A stretch of DNA of 59,449 nt from Acinetobacter kyonggiensis (GTDB taxonomy: Bacteria > Pseudomonadota > Gammaproteobacteria > Pseudomonadales > Moraxellaceae). Below, one piece after another: positions 9,580 to 20,638 of the stretch. The stretch spans positions 1-59,449 of the forward strand of contig NZ_FNPK01000019.1 in the NCBI RefSeq assembly GCF_900107285.1, in the 5' to 3' direction. A model generated the notes under the pieces. That model was not told the DNA's origin, did not search any database, and saw only the letters and a program-made list of their open reading frames with translations. Position 1 is the stretch's first letter; each line of letters begins with the position of its first letter. The position numbers and the translations under genes are program-made.

Positions 9580-11517
9580 TTAACCAATTAAGTTAAGGTA
9601 TTCCTGTTCAGTTAATACCTTAACGCCTTTATCACGAGCTGCATTAATCTTAGTTTCACCGACCTTGTCGCCAGTTACCAGATAGGTAGTTTTACCGGTA
9701 ACAGTTTTAGCCACTTTAGCTCCAAGTGCTTTTGCATTCTTTTCCATATCGTCACGGGAACCTTGTTGCATCGAGCCAGTAAATACAACGACTGCTCCAG
9801 CTATAGGCGAATCTGAACTTTCTCTATCAGATTCATTGGGTGTAACACTTAAGTTGAAACCGAGGTTATATACTTTGAAAAACTCTTCTCTAACGTTTGC
9901 TAAACCTTCGACAATAGCTTCAGCGCTTAGTTGTGCAAATCCATCTATTTTAACCATATCCTCGACTGATATTTCGAAAACCTGAACTATGGCATGATGC
10001 CGAAGTAATTTCTCACAGTTTCCGCCAGCTAATCGGGTAACTCCAAATGCAGCAAGAAACCTCCAATCCTCTATTTCAATCTGTCTACTTGCTTGGAGTT
10101 GATCGATAAGATTCTGTGACGTTTTATCTCCAAATCCAAACTCTACAAATTGATGCTTAGGAATCTGATAGATTTCGTGGATGTGCTTAATACCTTGATT
10201 AGTTATTTTTTCAATCACCTTTGGCCCAAAGCCATCGACATTACCCAATGTTTTAAAAAAATGAATCAGTGTATTCTCGGTTTGGGCAGGACAGTCTGAC
10301 TTATTCGGGCATATTAAATGATCGCCTTCCCAAATAAGGTGAGCACCACAACTAGAACAATTTTCAGGTAATTCTGGCTCTGCTCGTTTGATAACTTCTT
10401 CAATTTTTGGAATAACTAAGCCACTTCTGACTAGCTTAATGATTGCGCCAGGACCAACCCCATTTGTCTTCACCATATTATAGTGATGAACGGTTGCCCT
10501 GCTTAAAGTAGCCCCACTAAGTTTTGTCGGAACCAATTCAGCTACTGGTGAAACTCGACCAGTCCTTGAAGTCTGATGAACAACTCTCAATACTTCGACT
10601 TCAGCCGATTCTTCATTCACTTTAAAAGCGATTTGCCACCTATGAAATTTTCTCGTAGAGCCCATATGCTCTTTAATCGGTGCATTTGTTGATTCTAAGA
10701 CTAATCCATCAATATCAAAATCAACTGAGTTCCACATACTTTCAAGAATACTATCAAATTTTGACAACAACTCTTCAATACTTCCCGTCCATTTATCTAA
10801 TAGTGAAAAAGGGTAGAAGACACAGGCACCTTCATCAATTGCCTTTTGAACATCTTCATCAACTTTCTTTTCAGCAATAATTGCTGCTTGGATATTGCGT
10901 GAGTTTTCAAACTTTTCACTCAACAGTTCATTAAAGTAACTTTTCTTGATTACGATTTCGCCAGGGCCTAAACCTCTTCCTGCGTTTTTTGCTACTTTGA
11001 GTCCTCGTTCAAATGCACGAGTAATATCTTGACCTCTTGTCCCATCACCTCGGGTGTAGAGAGTTATGCCGTCATCATAAGCAGCATAACCATCAAGTTT
11101 TGGTGTAACTTTAATATTGATTAAATCTCGATTAAATCCAATTTCAGACGCGGCTTTTGTAATTCTTTCCGTCCATTTTTTAATTTCTTCAAAAGAATAT
11201 GCTTTATCAGTAGAAAGCATTTTCTTTGGAAGTGGGACAGTCTTGCTATCGATTAAAAATTCAGGCTCTACATTTAATAAGAATGGATTCTCGGGATCAT
11301 AAATTTTCAAGTAGCTAAGATATTCATCATACTTCTCATCCTCAATAATCGGATAACCGGATCTGTAAAGAGCATTGGCAACTTTAAGCAATGTTTCCAA
11401 CTCTTCAAAACTGTGATCATTAGAAGAAAATAACTTCTCTGCATCGTCTATATCTGAATTAAGCCCTAGCTTTTCAATAATGGCGATTTGGTTGTCGTTA
11501 AATTTATAGTTAGACAT
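9580..11517 (-). CDS. Divergent NAD-dependent DNA ligase, complete
   Basis: The 645-residue protein has every part of an NAD-dependent DNA ligase, the enzyme that seals nicks in replication and repair. It keeps an NMN-binding Ia-like start (PIIEDEKYDEYL, residues 56-67), the adenylated lysine in KLDG at 140-143, and TRGDGTRGQDIT at 155-166. DIDGLVLE lies near 268 and an OB fold has SRTGRVSPVAEL. Four zinc cysteines are at 387, 390, 403 and 409, helix-hairpin-helix repeats span about 425-555, and a BRCT domain spans about 570-645. It is far from the housekeeping LigA next to it. It starts 11 bases after the stop of the truncated ligA, with GGG about 9 bases before the ATG, so the two are probably transcribed together. 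It is likely the functional ligase here; no missing catalytic residue is seen. Confidence 0.9.
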   Translation of the reverse strand: MSNYKFNDNQIAIIEKLGLNSDIDDAEKLFSSNDHSFEELETLLKVANALYRSGYPIIEDEKYDEYLSYLKIYDPENPFLLNVEPEFLIDSKTVPLPKKMLSTDKAYSFEEIKKWTERITKAASEIGFNRDLINIKVTPKLDGYAAYDDGITLYTRGDGTRGQDITRAFERGLKVAKNAGRGLGPGEIVIKKSYFNELLSEKFENSRNIQAAIIAEKKVDEDVQKAIDEGACVFYPFSLLDKWTGSIEELLSKFDSILESMWNSVDFDIDGLVLESTNAPIKEHMGSTRKFHRWQIAFKVNEESAEVEVLRVVHQTSRTGRVSPVAELVPTKLSGATLSRATVHHYNMVKTNGVGPGAIIKLVRSGLVIPKIEEVIKRAEPELPENCSSCGAHLIWEGDHLICPNKSDCPAQTENTLIHFFKTLGNVDGFGPKVIEKITNQGIKHIHEIYQIPKHQFVEFGFGDKTSQNLIDQLQASRQIEIEDWRFLAAFGVTRLAGGNCEKLLRHHAIVQVFEISVEDMVKIDGFAQLSAEAIVEGLANVREEFFKVYNLGFNLSVTPNESDRESSDSPIAGAVVVFTGSMQQGSRDDMEKNAKALGAKVAKTVTGKTTYLVTGDKVGETKINAARDKGVKVLTEQEYLNLIG

Positions 11518-11528
11518 TATTGCTACCC

Positions 11529-12797
<1,269 letters not shown>

Positions 12798-12842
12798 TTT
12801 TATCTACTCGCTATTATAGAAATCGAGTGCTTCTGTTTCAAA

Positions 12843-13769
12843 CTAAACTTCTGCTGCATGTCCTGAACGGTAATCAATCGCCTGATGACGCCATTGCTCA
12901 CGTAACTGTGGCGTAAATTCTTGATTATTTTGATCGTAAACAGTGCCATCAATTTCACGGGCAATTAAGCGCGAAATACTGTCCATGGTATCAAAGGCAT
13001 TTTGTACGTCACTATGTGGTAACGCTAAGAAAAATGCTAAACCTTTGACTTGTTCAGTGGACAAGGTTTCAAGGTCAAAACCAGCCGCGCCTTCATCGGT
13101 GATTTGTAAAACGGAAAAGAGTAATTTGCTATCGTCTTGACTATAACGATGGAAACACGCCATTTCACCAAAACGTAGACCATATTTAAGCAAGACTTTT
13201 AAGGTTTTTTCACCTGAAAGCACACGACGTTCTGGATAAATATTTAACGCAATGAATTCAACCGCAGTGGATAATGCACTTTCCTCATCAACACGCTGCT
13301 GTTCATGTAAATGCTCATCCAAAATGCTGCTTTCATCTTCAAACTCTGAAATTTCAGCTTTGGCGATATTGGCATTCAGACTAAATTCTGCCGCTTCTTT
13401 TGCTTCGGTTTTTTTCAATTGAGCGGGTTGTTCAGTTGCAACATCGACCGCTTTAGCCAGTTCAGGTTCAAGCGAATCTACACCTGATTCAATATTGTTA
13501 CTACTTTCAGCTGCGTTAGCCTCAGTATTTTCAGTTTTTTCTTCTGTACTGGTTAAATCTTGAGTCGCTTCAATGCTTGACGTTTCTGCGGCATTTTGTA
13601 ATTGATCACGTACATGGCGAGGAATCACAGGCTGCTGGCTATCTGAGTCGACATGCAGTTCTGAATCCAATGAAGGTGCTGCATCAGCAGGTTTTTTAAA
13701 CAGCATTTTTAAACCGAATAACATAATGATAACGGCGATAACAATACCAACGACGGTTGTGACTTCCAT
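12843..13769 (-). CDS. zipA: Cell division protein ZipA
   Basis: ZipA anchors FtsZ to the inner membrane at the division septum. The 308-residue protein starts with one membrane segment (about residues 4-20, VVGIVIAVIIMLFGLKMLF). A long acidic, low-complexity linker runs to about residue 165, and a C-terminal FtsZ-binding domain follows (about 170-300, with a conserved-looking SGEKTLKVLLKYGLRFGEM segment). It lies immediately after smc on the same strand and before a terminator and ligA, the usual gammaproteobacterial neighbourhood. Identification rests on layout and gene order. Confidence 0.88.
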   Translation of the reverse strand: MEVTTVVGIVIAVIIMLFGLKMLFKKPADAAPSLDSELHVDSDSQQPVIPRHVRDQLQNAAETSSIEATQDLTSTEEKTENTEANAAESSNNIESGVDSLEPELAKAVDVATEQPAQLKKTEAKEAAEFSLNANIAKAEISEFEDESSILDEHLHEQQRVDEESALSTAVEFIALNIYPERRVLSGEKTLKVLLKYGLRFGEMACFHRYSQDDSKLLFSVLQITDEGAAGFDLETLSTEQVKGLAFFLALPHSDVQNAFDTMDSISRLIAREIDGTVYDQNNQEFTPQLREQWRHQAIDYRSGHAAEV

Positions 13770-13770
13770 A

Positions 13771-16700
13771 TTATGACTCCGCGACTAAACCGTATTCTTT
13801 TGCCTGTTCCAAATCGACAGTGACTAATTTTGATGTACCGGGTTCTGGCATGGTAACACCTAACAAATCGGTTGCCATCGTCATTGCAACTTTATTATGA
13901 GTAATGTAAATGAATTGTACTTGTTCAGAAAGCTCTTTTACCAAATTACAAAATCTTCCCACATTGGCATCATCCAAAGGTGCATCCACTTCATCTAAAA
14001 CACAGAACGGTGCTGGATTCAGACGGAAGATTGCAAACACCAATGCCAATGCCGTGAGTGCTTTTTCACCACCAGACAATAATGCCAAAGAACTGTTACG
14101 TTTACCCGGTGGACGAGCCATTAGTTTTACACCCGATTGCCAGTCATCTTCAAGACTTAAACTCGCTTCCCCACCATTAAATACTTTAGGGAACAAATCT
14201 TGTAGCTCGATATTGACCCGATCAAAGGTGGTCATAAACAATTTGCGGGTTTCTTGATCAATACTTTTCATGGCATTTTTTAATTGATCAACCGTTTTTT
14301 CCAAATCTTCAATTTGGTGACTCAACTCGGCAAAACGCTTCGATACTTCTTCATATTCTTCCGAGGCAGCTAAATTCACCGCGCCCAACTTATCAAAGCG
14401 TTGTTGTGCTTTTTCTAGCTGTTGTTGATGTGCCAGCAAATCAATGCTTAAACCTGCAATGACTTCACTATTTAAAGCTGTCAATTGTTCTGAATAATGC
14501 TGCAAATCAGATTTCGTGACTTGCCAAGCCAGACGTTTTTCTTCCAATTGACCACGTAATTTTTCATCGTGTTGTTGCTGTTGATGACGCTGCTTAGTCA
14601 AAGATTGCTGTTTTTCTTGCAAATTATTCAGTTCAACTTGCCATTCATGCCAAGTCTTTTGCAATTTCTCTGTCACTAGGGCTTGTTGATTAAATTGTGA
14701 CTCCAGTGCGGGTAATTCCAATTGCACAGGATCGATAAAATTTTTCGCTTGTGCCATTTGTAGCATAATTTGTTGATATTGCGCTTTTAAGAATGAAGCA
14801 TCTTTTTCCAATAGTTCAGTTTGCTGTCCCGTTTGTGCGGTCTGACGACGCAGCAACTCCAATTCCTGTTGCGCCTGCTGCCAAATTTGTTGCGTATTTT
14901 CAAGCTGCTCGGTAAGTTCCTCAACTTGAAATTGCATGGTTTTATAATGCGGTAAAGCCTGTTCCAATTTCAAATTTAAGGCATGCAAATCAATTTCCAA
15001 ATCATCTTTTTGCATAGCATCTTCTTCCAGCTGCTCATCCAGTTGTTGTAACTGATGTTGCAATTGTTGCTTTTGCACTGAAAATGCCTGAACTGTGCTT
15101 TGTACTTGCGCTATTTTGACATCAAGCTGTTGCAATGCCGTTTGCTGTTGCTTTAACGTCTCTTGCTGATCTTGAATATTTTTTTGCAAGGTTTGAATGT
15201 GTTGTAGCACTTCTGGCACTTGTTGTTCAGCCACTTCAAGCTTTGGTAACTGCTGTGCCAGTGTACTTTCAATTTCATCTAAACGAATGCGATGGCTGAG
15301 TACCCCTTGCCCTGCTTGACTGGCTTCATCATAAAATAAACCAATCACCCAATCCACACCGACATGATAGCCATCCAGACTTAAAATGGACTGCCCTAAG
15401 CCTAATTGGCTTTGCAAAGACAATGCCTGAGTTAAAGTGTCTGCCACAGCCACCTGCTGCCAAATGGAATGCTGGGGTGACTCAATCCAATCGGCCAAAC
15501 ACGCTAAATCCGCTAACTGAATCCGATTTTGTAAAAGAGTACTTTTAAGCTGACGAGCAATACTTTCAGCAAAATGAGCATTCGCATCTAATATTTGTGC
15601 AGAAAGCCATTTCGCCAAAAACTTTTCAATTAAATTGGCATGCGGTTTGGCTTGATCTTTCAGCTTGAATACCTGCATCAATTGCACAGTATCCTTCTGA
15701 ACTTTCGGACTGTTTTTAATCAGCAATTGATTCAGATTTTTTTGTTCCGATTGCAACACCTGAATTTCAGACTTCAAACTGGAAACAACATTTTTCTGCT
15801 GCGTATATTGTGCCTGTGCTAACTCTAATGTTTGTTTCTGGGTTTGAATATTTTGTTCTAACTGCTCAAACTGCTGTGTGAATTGAATTTTGTCCTGCTC
15901 AAGCTGTTCAATATCATCATGCTGATTTTGCTGTTGGATTTGAGCAGTTTGCTGTTGCAAGGTTTGCTTTTGCTGTTCTATTCGGATGATATTTTTGGCT
16001 AATTGCTCACTTTGCGCCAACATTTGCAGCTTGTGCTGTTGCTGTTTTTCAACCTGAGTTTTGACCAATTCAAATTGCTGTTGCACCTGTTGTTGTTGTG
16101 CTTTCAAACCACCCACATTTTGGCTTTGATCTTGGCTCTGACTTTCTTGCTGCTGTAATTGCTCGCTCTGCTGTTCATATTGCGCTTGCAAGGTTTCAAT
16201 TTGCAATTCAATCAGCTGTAGTCGTTCTTTGGTTTGTAATTTTTGTTGTTCTAACTGCGTTAAAGTCGAGGTATTCTGTTGAAATAAAGACTGTTTTTGT
16301 TCCAGTGTCATTTTTAATTCAGAACATTTTTTCTCTGCCTGTTGCCATTCGTTTTGCAAAGGCGTGGACTGTTGAATCAGGCGTTGAAATAATTCACTGG
16401 TTGCCGTTAAATCATGTTCTAAAGTACTCAGTTCCGAGCGAACTAACTTAAAGCTTTCCCCCAAGTCATTCATCTGCACAGTATATTCTTGCTGCAAGCG
16501 GCTGCTTTGCTCACATTGAAATGACAACACTTCAATTTTGATGGTACGAATCTGAGTTTCAAGTTCTTTGTATTGCACAGCGGTTTCAGACTGACGTTTT
16601 AGCGTTTTCAGCTGTGACTTCAGTTCCGCATTAATATCTTCCAGACGCGATAAATTCTGTGTGGTGTGATCGAGATGCAACAACGTTTCACGACGACGGG

Positions 16701-17223
16701 CCTGATAACGTGAGACTCCCGCAGCTTCCTCAATAAATACGCGCATTTCATCAGGTTTGGCATCGACCAGACGGTTAATCATGCCTTGTTCAATAATTGA
16801 ATATGAACGTGGCCCTAGACCTGTACCCAGAAAAATATCGGTGATATCACGACGACGGCATTTAGTACCATTTAAGAAATATTCAGACTTGCCATCACGG
16901 TTGACCTGACGACGTACTGCTAATTCATTGTAGGCATTGTATGTCCCACCGAGCTTGCCATAGGTATTATCAAAGCGTAATTCAACACTTGCCACACCGA
17001 CAGGTTTACGTTTTGCTGTACCCGTAAAAATGACATCCTGCATGCTACCGCCACGCAGTTGCCGTGCGCTTGATTCACCCATGACCCAACGAATGGCATC
17101 AATCACATTGGATTTACCACAGCCATTTGGCCCAACCACAGCGGTACGATTCGCCTTGAAGTGTAAAGTCGTACTATCGGCAAAAGATTTAAAGCCGGAA
17201 AGTTTTAAGCTGCTTAAACGCAT
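13771..17223 (-). CDS. smc: Chromosome segregation protein SMC
   Basis: SMC is the ATPase core of a condensin complex that compacts and segregates the chromosome. The frame is open further upstream, but the ATG at 17223 (MRLSSLKLSGFKSFADST) is the family start, giving 1150 residues. The N-terminal head has Walker A GPNGCGKSN. Two very Gln-rich coiled-coil arms flank a hinge near the middle (about residues 500-640). The C-terminal head has the signature LLSGGEKALTALAL and Walker B FCVLDEVDAPLDD. It lies between a GntR-type gene (10-base gap) and zipA. Genes for partner ScpA/ScpB are not in the window. Confidence 0.96.
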   Translation of the reverse strand: MRLSSLKLSGFKSFADSTTLHFKANRTAVVGPNGCGKSNVIDAIRWVMGESSARQLRGGSMQDVIFTGTAKRKPVGVASVELRFDNTYGKLGGTYNAYNELAVRRQVNRDGKSEYFLNGTKCRRRDITDIFLGTGLGPRSYSIIEQGMINRLVDAKPDEMRVFIEEAAGVSRYQARRRETLLHLDHTTQNLSRLEDINAELKSQLKTLKRQSETAVQYKELETQIRTIKIEVLSFQCEQSSRLQQEYTVQMNDLGESFKLVRSELSTLEHDLTATSELFQRLIQQSTPLQNEWQQAEKKCSELKMTLEQKQSLFQQNTSTLTQLEQQKLQTKERLQLIELQIETLQAQYEQQSEQLQQQESQSQDQSQNVGGLKAQQQQVQQQFELVKTQVEKQQQHKLQMLAQSEQLAKNIIRIEQQKQTLQQQTAQIQQQNQHDDIEQLEQDKIQFTQQFEQLEQNIQTQKQTLELAQAQYTQQKNVVSSLKSEIQVLQSEQKNLNQLLIKNSPKVQKDTVQLMQVFKLKDQAKPHANLIEKFLAKWLSAQILDANAHFAESIARQLKSTLLQNRIQLADLACLADWIESPQHSIWQQVAVADTLTQALSLQSQLGLGQSILSLDGYHVGVDWVIGLFYDEASQAGQGVLSHRIRLDEIESTLAQQLPKLEVAEQQVPEVLQHIQTLQKNIQDQQETLKQQQTALQQLDVKIAQVQSTVQAFSVQKQQLQHQLQQLDEQLEEDAMQKDDLEIDLHALNLKLEQALPHYKTMQFQVEELTEQLENTQQIWQQAQQELELLRRQTAQTGQQTELLEKDASFLKAQYQQIMLQMAQAKNFIDPVQLELPALESQFNQQALVTEKLQKTWHEWQVELNNLQEKQQSLTKQRHQQQQHDEKLRGQLEEKRLAWQVTKSDLQHYSEQLTALNSEVIAGLSIDLLAHQQQLEKAQQRFDKLGAVNLAASEEYEEVSKRFAELSHQIEDLEKTVDQLKNAMKSIDQETRKLFMTTFDRVNIELQDLFPKVFNGGEASLSLEDDWQSGVKLMARPPGKRNSSLALLSGGEKALTALALVFAIFRLNPAPFCVLDEVDAPLDDANVGRFCNLVKELSEQVQFIYITHNKVAMTMATDLLGVTMPEPGTSKLVTVDLEQAKEYGLVAES

Positions 17224-17233
17224 AATGTCCTGA

Positions 17234-17929
17234 TTAACGTCGTGAACGTCTTGCCCATGCAAGTTCGATTTGTTTCATCCGTGTTAGAGATTCCAACACA
17301 AGGTTACGCAAGTGTCGACAAAAATCGTCCATAAATAAAGTAGCTTGTTGTGATTTTCGGATCAAAACTGCATCAGTCACCAACTTAAACAATTCAAATG
17401 ATTCCTGTAGCTCACGGCGAGAGATATTTAAGGTTAAAAAATAGCTGCGACGCAATGACGGCAGCAACTCTTGATAGAACTTGATTAAATAGGGATTACC
17501 GACCATCTCTTGTTGCCGTGCTAAACCCTGAAAGATTAAATCATAGAATTTTTCAGTATGTCCCTGACGTGTTTCCTCATGCAATTGTGTCAATAATGCT
17601 TGAATTCGTTCAGCTTCATGCGTGCGCCAAGCTTCTGCCATACGCTGCACAATTTGCCCCAAGAGCAAAGCACTCATATCAAACAAAGCACGCACTTGCT
17701 GCGCAGACATTTCTGACACAACCGCACCACGACGTGGGTAAATTTCAATCAGCTGTGTTCGCTCTAATAGCAGTAATGCTTCGCGTACAGAACCTCGACT
17801 CACATCAAGCTCAGCCGAAATTCGCAACTCTTGGATGCGTTCACCTTCTACCAGTTCGCCACGAATAATTTGCTCACTAATATGTTTGGCAATTTGTTCG
17901 GACAAACTCTCCTTCCCCTGTTCGTGCAT
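17234..17929 (-). CDS. GntR-family regulator with FCD domain
   Basis: The 231-residue protein has an N-terminal winged helix-turn-helix (residues 8-75, with ELDVSRGSVREALLLLERTQLIEIYPRRG) and a helical FCD effector domain (about 85-220). It is of the FadR subfamily, usually small-molecule responsive repressors. The gene stops 10 bases before smc and is probably co-transcribed with smc and zipA in this lineage. A palindrome fitting the FadR-type consensus lies about 100 bases upstream of its start, which suggests self-control. The ligand cannot be told from the sequence. Confidence 0.9.
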   Translation of the reverse strand: MHEQGKESLSEQIAKHISEQIIRGELVEGERIQELRISAELDVSRGSVREALLLLERTQLIEIYPRRGAVVSEMSAQQVRALFDMSALLLGQIVQRMAEAWRTHEAERIQALLTQLHEETRQGHTEKFYDLIFQGLARQQEMVGNPYLIKFYQELLPSLRRSYFLTLNISRRELQESFELFKLVTDAVLIRKSQQATLFMDDFCRHLRNLVLESLTRMKQIELAWARRSRR

Positions 17930-18283
17930 ACTATTCCTATCTTGTTTTTATAAGATGCAATCGAAAAACGGTCATAAATACTGACTGATATTCTCTTTTA
18001 CTCAATTGTAACCATAAAGAAAATGACATTGTCAGACAATTTTTAAGTCTATACAGTCAATTTTAAAAAAATGAAATCATTGACTTGCATGAGAAGCGCA
18101 TGCGCACCTGAAAAATAGACCTAAATTCTATTTGTTAGTCCTATTTTCCTTTTTTGACCTTGGCATAAAAAGGATGCCGATTAAAAATCTAAGCGATACA
18201 GCGTCATTAAATATAGAACAAAGATGTGCAGGATTTCATCATCACGTAGCTTAAGCCAGCTATTTTTAGTTTAATTTACAAAG
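17930..18283. other. Intergenic region with regulatory palindromes, no gene seen
   Basis: This 354-base gap separates the gntR-smc-zipA start from the end of the TauE/SafE gene. It holds the GntR operator candidate described separately and a perfect 10-base palindrome GCGCATGCGC at 18096-18105. An AT-rich inverted repeat (CTATTTTTA at 18260 with TAAAAATAG ending at 18293) overlaps the end of the permease gene and may weakly terminate it. No open frame of note is seen. Confidence 0.5.
18028..18040. promoter_or_regulatory. Operator candidate for the GntR/FCD regulator
   Basis: ATTGTC-A-GACAAT is a perfect palindrome, and its core TTGTCAGACAA fits the FadR-subfamily pattern TnGTnnnACnA. It lies about 100 bases upstream of the gntR start, in its promoter region. 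Binding is inferred from the consensus. Confidence 0.6.
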
Positions 18284-19093
18284 TTAAAAATAGTTTGAAA
18301 AGCCTTGATAAATAAAATATGAACCAACGACGGTTAAAAGACAGGCAAAGCATCTTTTCAGCATAGCTGGCGATAACTTATGTGCTACTTTAGCCCCCAG
18401 TTTCGCTGTAATAAAGCTCATCACGCTAATCCCAATAAAAGCATAAACATGTACATAACCAATACTATGCGGCACTTCAACGGTTGCATTCGCACCAAAC
18501 CACATGAAGCCTAATGCACCCGCAATGGCAATAGGTAACCCGCCTGCTGCCGACGTTGCTACTGCTTTTTGAATGACCACGCCATGACGATTTAAATAAG
18601 GTACGGTAAGGCTGCCACCGCCAATGCCAAAAATAGCCGATGCAATGCCAATACCACCACCTGCAAGCATTTGCATACCTTTGGCAGGTAAGTGCTGAGA
18701 AGGATCAATACGTTTACTTGCACCGTTAAACATGCCATATCCCACCCAAATCGCAAAAAAACCGATCAGCAATTGCAAACCCTGACCCGAGATATAATCC
18801 GCAATACCCGCACCTATAAATGAGCCGAAAGCCAGACCGGGTGCTAAATTACGAAAGACATCCCACATCACAGCACCACGTTTGTGATGTGCTGAAACAG
18901 AGCTAATGGAGGTCACAATAATCGTCGCTAAGGATGTACCCACAGCCAAATGCATAATGACCGAAGCATCATAATGTAACTGGGTAAACACAATATATAA
19001 AATAGGTACAATAATGAGACCGCCACCGACCCCAAATAGTCCAGCAGTAAAACCCGCCATTGCACCAATCAACAAATATATGATTAACTCCAT
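18284..19093 (-). CDS. TauE/SafE-family membrane transporter
   Basis: This 269-residue, strongly hydrophobic protein has about eight membrane segments and two family repeats, each starting with a Gly-rich stretch (AGLFGVGGGLIIVPIL near residue 17 and ASAIFGIGGGSLTVPYL near residue 155). The family (TSUP) moves sulfite, sulfoacetate and other anions across the inner membrane; the substrate here is unknown. Length is normal. It is divergent from birA, with only 30 bases between the two starts, so the promoters overlap. Confidence 0.88.
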   Translation of the reverse strand: MELIIYLLIGAMAGFTAGLFGVGGGLIIVPILYIVFTQLHYDASVIMHLAVGTSLATIIVTSISSVSAHHKRGAVMWDVFRNLAPGLAFGSFIGAGIADYISGQGLQLLIGFFAIWVGYGMFNGASKRIDPSQHLPAKGMQMLAGGGIGIASAIFGIGGGSLTVPYLNRHGVVIQKAVATSAAGGLPIAIAGALGFMWFGANATVEVPHSIGYVHVYAFIGISVMSFITAKLGAKVAHKLSPAMLKRCFACLLTVVGSYFIYQGFSNYF

Positions 19094-19123
19094 GATTCAC
19101 ATTCCACTGCTGCTTAAATTTAA

Positions 19124-19882
19124 ATGGATTTAGAGACTCGACAACTGCAAAAAATCCTCGACGACGCTCATCAGCGCCCTGAAGTATTAATACTGAAACC
19201 CGTCACAACTTCAACCAATGATGATGTCCGTGAAATTGCGCTCAAAGGTGTTCACAGCGTTTTAGTCTGTAGCACAAAGCAAACTCAAGGTCGTGGACAA
19301 CGTCAACGACAGTGGGTATCACCTGAAGGGAATATCTATTTAAGCACATTGCTGAATACACGAACACCCATTGATGGGCGTCTTGCCCTTGAAATTGCAT
19401 TAAATATTTTGCAAATGCCAAGTCTTAAAAACTTAAATCTGCAAGTCAAATGGCCGAATGATCTCTATAGTACACAAGGCAAATGGGGCGGAATTTTAGT
19501 TGAACCGCTTTCCCCACATCAAGTGATTGTCGGTGTTGGCATCAATCTTGATCCTATTCCCCAAGAAAATATTGACCAGCATGCAACAGCATTAAGTGAA
19601 TTAGGCTTGAGCTATATTTCTCGTCCTCAGCTGGTTGCCGAGTTATATATGGCCATTCAACAGGCCAGTGAATGGTTTGATCATGATTGTTACAACCTTG
19701 CTGTTCGTTTTAACCACTATGCGGCATTTAAAAATCAAGCGGTTGAATTTGAACATCATTCAGGGCTCTGTTCAGGTATTTTTATTGGTATTCAAGATGA
19801 TGGTGCGGTGAACATTGAAACCAGCGCAGGTTTACAACAATTTTATCAAGGTCGCTTACGTCGCTTAGAAACCTCTCTTTAG
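19124..19882 (+). CDS. birA: Biotin--[acetyl-CoA carboxylase] ligase, without DNA-binding domain
   Basis: BirA attaches biotin to the carrier subunit of acetyl-CoA carboxylase through biotinyl-AMP. The 252-residue protein opens directly with the catalytic domain. It has STNDD near residue 31, the adenylate-forming QGRGQRQRQW motif near 59, KWPNDLY near 111, and a small C-terminal SH3-like domain. The N-terminal repressor domain of the E. coli protein is absent, so it should not regulate biotin genes. It is followed by coaX with a 9-base gap; birA-coaX pairing is common in Gammaproteobacteria. Confidence 0.93.
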   Translation: MDLETRQLQKILDDAHQRPEVLILKPVTTSTNDDVREIALKGVHSVLVCSTKQTQGRGQRQRQWVSPEGNIYLSTLLNTRTPIDGRLALEIALNILQMPSLKNLNLQVKWPNDLYSTQGKWGGILVEPLSPHQVIVGVGINLDPIPQENIDQHATALSELGLSYISRPQLVAELYMAIQQASEWFDHDCYNLAVRFNHYAAFKNQAVEFEHHSGLCSGIFIGIQDDGAVNIETSAGLQQFYQGRLRRLETSL

Positions 19883-19891
19883 AGAAATACA

Positions 19892-20638
19892 ATGAAGAAT
19901 TTATGGTTAGATATTGGCAATACGCGGCTTAAATATTGGATTACTGATAACAATCAAGTGATCGAACATGCGGCAGAAATGCATTTACAATCTCCCGCAG
20001 ATTTACTTTTAGGTCTGATTCAACACTTTAAAGCACTTAAACTGCACAATGTAGGCGTGTCTTCAGTACAAGACAAAAAAAATAATGACCGTATTCAACG
20101 CATCTTAAAAAGCCTCAACATTCCTGTGGTCTTTGCCAAAGTTCATGCTGAATATGCAGGTCTACGTTGCGGGTATGATGATACCACTCAGCTGGGAATT
20201 GATCGTTGGCTACAAGTTTTAGCGGTCGCACATGACCCCAAGCAAAATTATTGCATCATTAGTTGTGGCACGGCTTTAACCATTGATCTTGTGGATGGTT
20301 TACAGCATTTAGGTGGCTATATTTTACCCAATCTATATTTGCAACGTGACTCACTGATTCAAAACACCAAAGGCATTAAAATTCCTGATGCAGCTTTTGA
20401 TGAGCTTACACCAGGACGTAATACCATTAATGCAGTGCATCACGGTATTGTTTTAGGCTTGGTCAGTGCAATCGAAAAAGTGTTGCAACAATCACCACGA
20501 AAATTAATCTTAACGGGTGGTGATGCCGCTTTATTTGCCAAGTTTCTTACACCCTATCAACCCAATATTGAGCCAGATTTATTACTCAAAGGCTTGCAGT
20601 CATTTATTCAACATTATCCTGAAACCAATATTGGTTGA
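19892..20638 (+). CDS. coaX: Type III pantothenate kinase
   Basis: CoaX phosphorylates pantothenate, the first step to coenzyme A, in bacteria lacking the type I enzyme. The 248-residue protein has the ASKHA fold signature at its start ([13 protein letters not shown]). GIDRW near residue 105 follows a GYDDTTQL segment, CGTALTID near 124 is the second phosphate-binding element, and LTGGDA near the end completes the fold. It is co-transcribed with birA. Its last 25 bases overlap the convergent hydrolase gene. Confidence 0.93.
   Translation: MKNLWLDIGNTRLKYWITDNNQVIEHAAEMHLQSPADLLLGLIQHFKALKLHNVGVSSVQDKKNNDRIQRILKSLNIPVVFAKVHAEYAGLRCGYDDTTQLGIDRWLQVLAVAHDPKQNYCIISCGTALTIDLVDGLQHLGGYILPNLYLQRDSLIQNTKGIKIPDAAFDELTPGRNTINAVHHGIVLGLVSAIEKVLQQSPRKLILTGGDAALFAKFLTPYQPNIEPDLLLKGLQSFIQHYPETNIG

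Noticed and set aside
13910..17233. Several plus-strand frames of 60-117 residues opposite smc
   Set aside because: They follow from the Gln-rich coiled-coil codons on the other strand; no start signal or family pattern is seen.
19124..19882. BirA read as truncated because it lacks the N-terminal repressor domain
   Set aside because: Single-domain biotin ligases are common, the catalytic motifs are complete and the start is well placed, so this is a normal form.
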